From the NCBI GenBank assembly GCA_002347025.1, contig DEAE01000029.1, positions 3,799 to 67,798 on the forward strand: a DNA stretch of 64,000 nucleotides, written 5' to 3'. The translations under genes were made by a program, and so were the position numbers. The notes beneath the pieces were generated by a model, which was given only the letters and a program-made list of their open reading frames with translations, was not told the origin of the DNA and made no database searches. This document shows positions 18,401-25,000 of the stretch, piece by piece; within the stretch, counting starts at the first letter, position 1, and every line of letters starts with the position of its first letter. This DNA is from Acidobacteria bacterium UBA2990. GTDB lineage: Bacteria > Acidobacteriota > Vicinamibacteria > Vicinamibacterales > UBA8438.

Positions 18401-18938
18401 GGTATTGCATTTCCAAGAAAAAATTCTTTGGACCTAGAATATCCCTGAAGGTGGATGCGGCCTCAATGGCCTTGCGAGGTTGTTCTGTTCGAAGGCCTGT
18501 TGCGACCTCTCCTTTCAGGCAACTGCTTAGGCCGATCAAGCCGGAAGCGTGCTGTGATAGAAGTTCCTTATCAATTCTAGGCTTATAGTAGAAGCCCTCC
18601 GTGTATCCAGCCGACACTAGTTTGATCAGGTTGTGATAGCCGGTAAGATTCTCGGCGAGCAGGACGAGATGATTGTTGGTTTCACCTGGTTTGCCACTTC
18701 GATCATGCCTACTGCCGGTCGCGACATACACCTCGCAGCCAAGAATAGGCTTGATGCCACGTTTTCTGGCTTCATCGTGGAATATGACGCTTGAGAAGAG
18801 ATTGCCGTGTTCAGTAACTGCTAGAGCAGGGGCGCCGGATTGCTTGGCGTGATCGAGCAGTTCGCCAATACGGCACGCCCCGTCAAGGAGGGAGTATTCG
18901 GTATGTAGATGAAGGTGAACAAACTCGGAAGATGCCAT
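15447..18938 (-). CDS. dnaE: DNA polymerase III alpha subunit
   Basis: The replicative polymerase catalytic subunit, 1163 residues, DnaE1-like in size. It has an N-terminal PHP domain (HLHLHTEYSLLDGACR, His8/10/12), a polymerase core with the catalytic PDIDIDFCERRRGQVIDY and GPGRGSAAGSLVAYCL, the fingers region with GFNKSHSTAYALLAYQTGYL, a helix-hairpin-helix region, and a C-terminal OB fold with VGGIVSAYRPLKTKKGAPM. The PHP histidines look intact, as in proteins that may retain proofreading. It lies about 90 bases downstream of guaA on the same strand. Confidence 0.97.
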   Translation of the reverse strand: MASSEFVHLHLHTEYSLLDGACRIGELLDHAKQSGAPALAVTEHGNLFSSVIFHDEARKRGIKPILGCEVYVATGSRHDRSGKPGETNNHLVLLAENLTGYHNLIKLVSAGYTEGFYYKPRIDKELLSQHASGLIGLSSCLKGEVATGLRTEQPRKAIEAASTFRDILGPKNFFLEMQYQGIDEQRTVNTGLQPIARELSLPLVCTNDVHYLKQGDHRPHDVLLCIGTGKNVSDERRLRYHGDQFFLKSAKEMEAVFGDWPQALSNTVAIAERCDVDLSNPGSHLPNFDVPEGFTLEGYFEHVTREGFGRRLSNLKALSAEGALRHPIEAYERRLKHELEIIVKMRYPGYFLIVWDFIRYAREQGIPVGPGRGSAAGSLVAYCLRITDVDPMQFDLIFERFLNPERVSLPDIDIDFCERRRGQVIDYVTRKYGRDNVAQIITFGTMKARAVVRDVGRTMGMSYSDVDKVAKAIPATLDMTLNKALQENPALKAMEQQDPQVNELIEVAQRLEGITRHASVHAAGVVIAPKAVTEFAPVYKSQKDEITTQWSMKEVERMGLLKMDFLGLSTLTLLDDAVRHIKETTGKTVDLGQLPMKDGKTFQLFSEGQTLGVFQFESSGMRETLRKAKPERFEDLIALNALYRPGPLRGGVVDDFIDRRHGKVEIEYALPALKPILQDSYGVIAFQEQVMRIANDLAGFTMGDADVLRKAMGKKSAQVMQAQRQKFIEGATERSVSKTQATKIFDLMEYFAGYGFNKSHSTAYALLAYQTGYLKANYPQHFMASLLTIESQNTDKLAAYLRECRDMGVAILPPDINASDIAFKVCEDGVRFGLAAVKNVGEGAITSVLAYRSKNSPIRSLFSLCEDIDLRTVNKRVFDSLIKAGAFDSSLPSKIRRPATYRSALSAVVDRALDHGNRHQRDRDRGQAQLFGTLDNEISEEQGLALPDVPAWSESEQLTFEKEALGLYLSGHPVDRYREQLEAAGARNLNALREDEKQALVGGIVSAYRPLKTKKGAPMAVATLEDGLGSLEVVVFPKTFERYGDLLDSERILLVSGNLEKDEETARLVADEIRLIETLHESVGKTMSIHLVSTNISRDNLDALADLFQMHRGPSLVRIQIELTDHNPPLRLQARLTETRIRPSEQLVLATEQICGKGTVSWL

Positions 18939-19030
18939 TCCTGAAATCAGTTCATTGATAGCTCTGAGCCGCCGGGTGTCTTTGTCACAGCAGTAACAAC
19001 ATGGCCTTCATGAAAATTGGTTGTTTTAGT

Positions 19031-20608
19031 TCACTCCCACTCAATGGTCGAAGGTGGTTTGCTACTAATGTCGTAAACCACTCGATTAACTCCGCGCACC
19101 TCGTTGACAATCCTTGATGAGGTCACAGCCAAGAGTTCTTCGGGAAGGCGCGCCCAGTCTGCTGTCATGCCATCCAGACTCTCTACCGCCCGGATCGCGA
19201 TTACATGTTCATAGGTACGCTCGTCACCCATCACTCCCACTGTTTGAATAGGGAGAAGGACAGCAAAAGATTGCCAGAGCCGACGATACCAGCCGGAACG
19301 GCGAATCTCTTGGGCTACTATCGCGTCAGTTTCTCTCAAGATATGTAGGCGAGCTTCGGTGACTTCGCCCAAAATTCGGACGGCCAACCCCGGCCCAGGA
19401 AATGGCTGCCTCCAAACAAACAATTCATCCAGGCCCAGTTCTTCGCCAAGGCGTCGAACCTCATCTTTAAACAAAGCGCGAAGGGGTTCTATGAGTTCAA
19501 AATTGAGGCGATCGGGAAGACCTCCCACATTGTGATGGCTCTTTATGGGGGCCGAAGGGCCGATGACAGAGACGCTCTCAATGACATCTGGATAGAGGGT
19601 CCCTTGCGCCAGAAAGTCATAGGAACCATGTCGGGTAGCCACATCCTCGAAAACATCGATGAAAGTGCGGCCTATTCTTTTACGTTTCTCTTCGGGGTCT
19701 AAGACACCGGTAAGTTCTGACAGGAATCGTTCGCTGGCATTCTCAAACAAGATTTCCAAGTCCAGTTCGCCACGGGTAAACCGGTCTTCAATCTGGCGAG
19801 CCTCATCCTGACGGAGTAGTCCATTGTCGACAAAAATGCAGGTCAGTTGCTTGCCAATTGCGCGGCTAATGAGAAGGGCAGCTACGGTTGAGTCAACCCC
19901 GCCACTCAGACCGCAGACTACTCGTCCATCTCCGACTTGCTCCCTGATTTTGATTATGGCGTCATGGAGGAATGAGGCCATGGTCCAATCTCCTTCACAC
20001 TTGCAGATATTGGACGCGAAATGCCCGAGGATGTCAGAACCCTGTTCCGTGTGGACTACTTCGGGGTGAAACAGAAGGCCATAGAATTGTCGGTTCTGGT
20101 CCTCCATAGCTGCAATTGGCGCATTGACACTCATGCCGATGGAATGGAATCCTTCGGGCATCTTGGCGATTCGGTCTCCATGGCTTGCCCACACGCGGAG
20201 TTCGTCAGCCAAATTCTCGAACAGAGAACTGCCAGCTTCAAGATTCACTATCGCGTGCCCAAATTCTTTTTCCTTGGCCGGTTCGACCACGCCCCCCAAC
20301 ATATCGGTCATCAATTGCATGCCGTAACAAATCCCAAGCACCGGAACGCCAAGGTCGAAGATCCCGGACTGGCATCTCGGAGCTAGATCATCTCCGACAC
20401 TCATGGGACCACCTGACAGGATGAGGCCGGCTGCCTGGCGGTCACGAAGTTCCTCAGGGGATGTATGGAATGGCAATATTTCGGTATAGATCTTTAGCTC
20501 ACGCAATCGCCTTGCGATGAGTTGGGTGTATTGGGACCCGAAATCAAGCACGAACAGAGTTTGATGACCCACGTTGGGCAGATGCGTGAATAGTTCCTGG
20601 AGTGGCAC
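19031..20608 (-). CDS. guaA: GMP synthase (glutamine-hydrolysing)
   Basis: Converts XMP to GMP using ATP and glutamine ammonia. It has 525 residues. The class I amidotransferase domain (about 15-205) has catalytic Cys in VLGICYGMQ and His in LLFHPEVVHT. The ATP-pyrophosphatase domain has GLSGGVDSTVAA, and the C-terminal dimerisation domain ends PPSTIEWE, the usual GuaA terminus. The annotated start is GTG 20608; the family often begins nearer the VLDFGSQYTQLIARR segment, so a later start is possible. Confidence 0.96.
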   Translation of the reverse strand: MPLQELFTHLPNVGHQTLFVLDFGSQYTQLIARRLRELKIYTEILPFHTSPEELRDRQAAGLILSGGPMSVGDDLAPRCQSGIFDLGVPVLGICYGMQLMTDMLGGVVEPAKEKEFGHAIVNLEAGSSLFENLADELRVWASHGDRIAKMPEGFHSIGMSVNAPIAAMEDQNRQFYGLLFHPEVVHTEQGSDILGHFASNICKCEGDWTMASFLHDAIIKIREQVGDGRVVCGLSGGVDSTVAALLISRAIGKQLTCIFVDNGLLRQDEARQIEDRFTRGELDLEILFENASERFLSELTGVLDPEEKRKRIGRTFIDVFEDVATRHGSYDFLAQGTLYPDVIESVSVIGPSAPIKSHHNVGGLPDRLNFELIEPLRALFKDEVRRLGEELGLDELFVWRQPFPGPGLAVRILGEVTEARLHILRETDAIVAQEIRRSGWYRRLWQSFAVLLPIQTVGVMGDERTYEHVIAIRAVESLDGMTADWARLPEELLAVTSSRIVNEVRGVNRVVYDISSKPPSTIEWE

Positions 20609-20624
20609 TGCTGCTGTCGCAGTA

Positions 20625-20646
20625 AGCCTATTGGTAGGCTATTATA
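20625..20646 (-). promoter_or_regulatory. Possible guaA promoter with inverted repeat
   Basis: Read on the minus strand, a perfect TATAAT (20646-20641) is followed directly by an inverted repeat AGCCTA-CCAA-TAGGCT (20640-20625) that would lie at the transcription start. No good -35 box is visible at 16-18 bases. The repeat could be an operator or a short leader hairpin in the divergent guaA / propeller-gene region. Confidence 0.35.
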
Positions 20647-20689
20647 GCGGTGTCGGTCTGAGGTACACCACCATATATTGTCTTGAGAG

Positions 20690-22462
20690 ATGTTCAGTAT
20701 CAGCAGGTACGCCAGATTAGTCGCTATCCTCCTTGTTTTCCTACATACAACTTCACTGCAAGTAGTGGCCCAGGTTGAGGCTCCGGACGATCCTTCGAGG
20801 TTGTTACCTTTAGAGCACAAATGGACGGTCGCTCTACCTGGACCGGCGGTTCTAGCCCCTGTGGCATCAGCGGGACGTATTTTCGTTGCGCTCCATGCTT
20901 CTTGGGGGATTGACAAGGTTATTGCAGAACCTGTCGGCCAGGTTATCGCTTTCAGTGCTGTCGATGGCACCGAATTGTGGCGGGTATCTGTGGAGGTTGG
21001 CACTTCTTTGAACATTGGTGAAGGCATATTGTTTTTGGGTTCTCCGGAAGGATTACAGGGGTTTGATGCGTCGACTGGACGGAGGCAGTGGTCATTTCCT
21101 CTTGAGGCTCCCCTATCGGCGCCTCTCGCATGGAATAACGGTTGGCTCATTGCCGCCCTCGAAAATGGAGAATTATTAGCACTTAGTGGCCAGACAGGCG
21201 ACTTGATCTGGAAAGCAGCACTCGAGGATCAGGTTCGGGTGGCACCAACCTTGGCTGGCAGATCTATCTACCTTTCTTCTGTCGGTGGAAGCGTGGCAGA
21301 GTTTAGCCTCGTCTCTGGGGAAAAACGCTGGGAACAGCGCCTAGGGGGAGCTCCTCAAGAGGTTCTGGCCCTTGACAATATTTTTGTTGGCGCAACAGAT
21401 AACTATCTCTATTCTCTGAGTCGACGTGATGGCTCGATCATTTGGCGATGGCAGACAGGTGGAGATATCGTTGGCCGTCCGGTTGCCGCCGAAGGAGCGA
21501 TCCACTTTGCAGCATTGGACAATATGCTTTGGACGCTCAATCGCTCGAATGGTGTTCAGCGCTGGCGACGACCTCTGACGGCACGACCGATCGCTGGACC
21601 CAGTTATGCCGATGACCTTTTGATGCAAGGAGGAACCAGTCCGGTTATTAGATTTTTCGAACCAACGGTAGGAACCATCTACGGTCAGGCTACCGCTCCG
21701 GCTGAACTAGCTTTCCCACCGTTGCTTGTGCAGGACCACTTTGGTGATAGCTTACTTTTGGTTATGACGACAGGAGGTGGCCAGCTGTATGCCGTGGCTC
21801 CAGCGACCGGTCCCCCACAGCTCGGTCAAGCTGCGATTCGAACGTTTGCCAACAATCTAACTGGACATTACCCATTCAATCTTCCAGGACTGTCAATCTT
21901 CGAGATCGAGAGTATTCCTCTTTCGCCATGCATGTTTCAAAGGTGCCCGCTCTCAGCAGTGGCGTTGTCGCCCTGCTTGTTTCAAGATTGTGACACCGGG
22001 CAAATCGGAAAGCCGCAAGCATCGGTGCTCCAGAATCCCAAGACCCCTGAAATTGCGTCGCATTTGGTCAGCCCAGCGGAGAGCTCACAGTCAGTGCAAC
22101 CCAAAGTGGGATTATTGTTGCGCCAGCCTCCTAGCGCTGGAGCCGGAGACAGTAGGCCAACACCAATGGAAGCTGTCGGGAGTGAGTGGCGCGGCAGGCA
22201 TCTGGAATTTACAGTTTTGGCGGCGGCAGCCAACGAATTCACCGCAAAATGGCTAGTCAATAGATTGATTGCCCAGGGTCGCCATGCTCATATCATCCCT
22301 CGCCCAGAGCAGGAAACTAGTCCAATCTATTGGGTGCGTGTCGGGGACTACTCAAGTCGGAAGGCGGCTACACTGGCAGGGCAGCAGGCTGAAAGGGAAC
22401 ATCTGATTGACTGGTACGTGGTTCAATCAGTCGGCAGGATCCCGTTCGCATGGCTTTGGTGA
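20690..22462 (+). CDS. PQQ-like propeller protein with C-terminal SPOR domain
   Basis: A secreted protein of 590 residues. It has a Sec-type signal (about 1-28), then BamB-like PQQ repeats (about 45-375) such as VIAFSAVDGTELWRV, LQGFDASTGRRQWSF, LLALSGQTGDLIWKA and LYSLSRRDGSIIWRW. A low-complexity linker (about 385-505) with two similar Cys-containing pieces (LSPCMFQRC, LSPCLFQDC) follows. A SPOR domain ends the protein (about 508-580: FTVLAAAANEFTAKWLVNRL, YWVRVGDYSSRKAA). BamB helps assemble outer-membrane proteins, whereas SPOR domains bind denuded septal peptidoglycan. The combination suggests an envelope scaffold or stress role; this is inference. No enzyme active site is evident. Confidence 0.82.
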   Translation: MFSISRYARLVAILLVFLHTTSLQVVAQVEAPDDPSRLLPLEHKWTVALPGPAVLAPVASAGRIFVALHASWGIDKVIAEPVGQVIAFSAVDGTELWRVSVEVGTSLNIGEGILFLGSPEGLQGFDASTGRRQWSFPLEAPLSAPLAWNNGWLIAALENGELLALSGQTGDLIWKAALEDQVRVAPTLAGRSIYLSSVGGSVAEFSLVSGEKRWEQRLGGAPQEVLALDNIFVGATDNYLYSLSRRDGSIIWRWQTGGDIVGRPVAAEGAIHFAALDNMLWTLNRSNGVQRWRRPLTARPIAGPSYADDLLMQGGTSPVIRFFEPTVGTIYGQATAPAELAFPPLLVQDHFGDSLLLVMTTGGGQLYAVAPATGPPQLGQAAIRTFANNLTGHYPFNLPGLSIFEIESIPLSPCMFQRCPLSAVALSPCLFQDCDTGQIGKPQASVLQNPKTPEIASHLVSPAESSQSVQPKVGLLLRQPPSAGAGDSRPTPMEAVGSEWRGRHLEFTVLAAAANEFTAKWLVNRLIAQGRHAHIIPRPEQETSPIYWVRVGDYSSRKAATLAGQQAEREHLIDWYVVQSVGRIPFAWLW

Positions 22463-22525
22463 CGAAAATAACGTCGTCTGGTGGAAGAATCTTGTATTGA
22501 GGCAGCTTGCTTCCAGGCCAGGGTA

Positions 22526-23326
22526 CTAGGCCGTTTTCATGGGTTTAAGGTGCTTGACTTTCATCTCGGGAGGGTCCTTCTTGGCCGCCAAACGAGCCAT
22601 GAGGTAGCCGACTGGACCCGAGGCAAGATATGTGTAAGCCAACATAAAGAGGACGATTTGGGGTTCAACCGCAATCGCAGCAATTAGTAACGCGAATTGC
22701 AGGAGACTCACAAAAGCGCGATGGGGCTTGAGAATTAAGGCAGCGAAGCTCCTGAACCGAACCCTGCTAACCATCATCAGAGCCGGGACTAGCACCACCG
22801 TCAGCGCTATAATCGGCGCTTGAGGAATGCTAAAGCCATCCGGCCATGCGAAAACGGTTGACGCGACCACACCGGCAGCAGCGGGACTCGGCATCCCCGC
22901 AAAATATCGCTTATCTGGATTGTTGGGCTGTATGTTAAACCGAGCCAGCCTCAAGGCTGCTGCTGTGACATAGAGAAACCCGATGGCCCAGCCCAACCGT
23001 CCAAGGGGGTCTAGTCCCCAGGCCAACGCCAACACGGCCGGTGCTACCCCGAATGAAATAACGTCAGCCAAGGAGTCAAATTCTCCACCAAATTCACTCG
23101 CAGCACCGGCAAGTCGTGCTATCCGACCATCCAAGAGGTCTAGGACGGTGGCTACTCCGATAAAGACTGCGGCCGTTTCGTAGTCGGCTCTCATAGCATA
23201 AACGATGCAAGCATAACCACAGAAGAGGTTGCCGACAGTGAACATGCTTGGCAGCAAGTAGACACTTCTGTGAAACTGTCTCGGGCTAGCTGTTTTTCGA
23301 AACTTTGGCAATAGTTTGGCCATCAA
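22526..23326 (-). CDS. pssA: CDP-diacylglycerol--serine O-phosphatidyltransferase
   Basis: Makes phosphatidylserine, the precursor of phosphatidylethanolamine, in the inner membrane. It has 266 residues with several membrane helices and the CDP-alcohol phosphotransferase signature: LLDGRIARL, then GGEFDSLADVISFG, giving DGx2ARx8Gx3Dx3D. The N-terminal SVYLLPSMFTVGNLFCGY is typical of the PssA type II family. The usual partner psd (decarboxylase) is not adjacent. It converges with the propeller-SPOR gene. Confidence 0.93.
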   Translation of the reverse strand: MMAKLLPKFRKTASPRQFHRSVYLLPSMFTVGNLFCGYACIVYAMRADYETAAVFIGVATVLDLLDGRIARLAGAASEFGGEFDSLADVISFGVAPAVLALAWGLDPLGRLGWAIGFLYVTAAALRLARFNIQPNNPDKRYFAGMPSPAAAGVVASTVFAWPDGFSIPQAPIIALTVVLVPALMMVSRVRFRSFAALILKPHRAFVSLLQFALLIAAIAVEPQIVLFMLAYTYLASGPVGYLMARLAAKKDPPEMKVKHLKPMKTA

Positions 23327-23601
23327 ATCCCCGCTTGAACCCTTACACGACCTGGACTGGCTGTCACTTTAAAGGTCGCCTTCGAGATCTATTTCATGAC
23401 GGTTCTTACTGCCATTGACACAGGAGATATGTCCTGCTGCGAAACATAAGACCTCAGAGCTCATGTGGCAAGGTGAAGATGACCGTCTAAGGCGGGACGC
23501 TACCATGACATGTAGAGGTTTTCAACAGTACAGACTTATCCGTCTCGCATGACAGTGCCAGGCTGGCCTCCCGACATAGAGCGGGTCTTTTGATGAAGAG
23601 T

Positions 23602-24084
23602 TCAAGTTCCGTTTTCTTCAGTCGCTAAAAGGCGTTGGTGACAGTATATAAGTGCCGCACTAGACGGTTGGGTGTAATAGCCTGGACGCCTAGCGACACA
23701 GCTAAACCCAAGGGTCTCGTACAGTCGGCGGGCAGCAAGGTTGTTCTCGTTAACCTCCAGGACGGCCGCTCTGGCGCCCCTGTCAGTGCTTTTGAGTATC
23801 AAAAGTTGTAGCAATCTCCTGCCGGCCTGCTGACGCCGGTACCCTTCATCGACCACGATCCGGTGAATGCTTACTTCCTCGATCACAACTTGACCGATGC
23901 AGTAACCGATGATCTTGCCGTTCTGGGTTCGAGCCAAGCAGCCCAGAGTGCCTCGAGCTCCTTCGACTGCATCCGAGAACATGGCCTCAGTCCAGGGCGA
24001 ACCGAACGAAGCCTTCTCAATCTCAAGGATCCTCGGTATATCCAGACGAGACATGCCCAGGCTAAGAATTTGTTGAGACATCAA
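23602..24084 (-). CDS. rimI: Ribosomal-protein-alanine N-acetyltransferase RimI
   Basis: A GNAT-family acetyltransferase that in E. coli acetylates ribosomal protein S18. It has 160 residues with FGSPWTEAMFSDAVEG, the acetyl-CoA loop VDEGYRRQQAGRRLLQLLI, and VLEVNENNLAARRLYETLGFSCV followed by RRPGYY, the characteristic RimI C-terminal pattern. It lies downstream of tsaB on the same strand, a very common pairing that supports the call. Confidence 0.92.
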   Translation of the reverse strand: MMSQQILSLGMSRLDIPRILEIEKASFGSPWTEAMFSDAVEGARGTLGCLARTQNGKIIGYCIGQVVIEEVSIHRIVVDEGYRRQQAGRRLLQLLILKSTDRGARAAVLEVNENNLAARRLYETLGFSCVARRPGYYTQPSSAALIYCHQRLLATEENGT

Positions 24085-24179
24085 CTTCTAGTAACTCCTG
24101 GATGAAAGGCGAAAATATTACAGAAATTGTTATCCTTGGTTCTTTCAGACGAGTCCTAGTGGAGTAGCCACACTGGTCT

Positions 24180-24926
24180 TTAGATCCTTGTGTTTGGGCG
24201 GCGGTCTCTGGCCAGTTCAGCATCAGGCCGTCGAACATATAATGGCCGCAGAGCATGGGGGGATAGGGCTTGGGAAATCCGAGAATCAGATGAGGCCATG
24301 AGTGCGATTTGCTCGGCCAATGGCGGAATCTCTAAAATGGTTCTTGAGTTCGATCCCAATCGATTCTTCAACATAGACTCGTATAAGGGAACGGCATCCC
24401 CGATGAACCAACTGGATTGATCGTCTAGTTCAACAATCCAACGGTCAAGGACTACATCAGGGGTGGCTGCTATCGGTTCCACCCTGATGTTCCATTGAAC
24501 ATCAGGACCGCCTCCGATGGTTTCAAGGCCATAAATAGCACTAAACACCTCACCACGCTTGCCATCTATCCAGGGAACGATCCACCTGGGTTTAGAGCCA
24601 CCCTTGGCCATAATAGTTCCAATTTCTGCAAGCACATCAAGAACTGAAATTCCTATGACTTGTCGTCCATGTGCTATTGCTAGTCCCTGAATCGTTGCAA
24701 TACCTACCCGAAGTCCAGTGAATGAGCCTGGGCCTAGGCAGACGGCAAAATAGTCAATGTCAGCCGTTGTGAACCCGTGCCGCGCTAGTAAAGCCTGAGC
24801 GTCTCCAGGAAGCCGTATCCCGTGAGTAAGGCTTGGGTTTCCACGGTATACCTCAAGGATTTGGCCGTTACTAGCGAGGGCTAAACTTCCCCTCGCGGTC
24901 GCCGTTTCTAGAGCTAGGATTAGCAA
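24180..24926 (-). CDS. tsaB: tRNA threonylcarbamoyladenosine factor TsaB
   Basis: A partner of TsaD and TsaE in making the t6A modification at tRNA position 37. It has 248 residues with the N-terminal MLILALETATARGSLAL of the actin-like ASKHA fold and AVCLGPGSFTGLRVGIATIQGLA, the hallmark TsaB segment. The C-terminus is variable, as usual. rimI follows 95 bases downstream. mutS diverges from it. Confidence 0.94.
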   Translation of the reverse strand: MLILALETATARGSLALASNGQILEVYRGNPSLTHGIRLPGDAQALLARHGFTTADIDYFAVCLGPGSFTGLRVGIATIQGLAIAHGRQVIGISVLDVLAEIGTIMAKGGSKPRWIVPWIDGKRGEVFSAIYGLETIGGGPDVQWNIRVEPIAATPDVVLDRWIVELDDQSSWFIGDAVPLYESMLKNRLGSNSRTILEIPPLAEQIALMASSDSRISQALSPHALRPLYVRRPDAELARDRRPNTRI

Positions 24927-24945
24927 CTGCAGTCCTTTCCGGATC

Positions 24946-24975
24946 TTGACTCGGTTCGAGAGCGGTCTCTATACT
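24946..24975 (+). promoter_or_regulatory. Sigma-70-type promoter upstream of mutS
   Basis: TTGACT (24946-24951), an 18-base spacer and TATACT (24970-24975) each match consensus at five of six positions and point to mutS. The predicted start of transcription, near 24982, lies 20-40 bases before the candidate mutS start codons. Confidence 0.55.
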
Positions 24976-25000
24976 CACACAAATCTTCCGTCTGCCGTAA

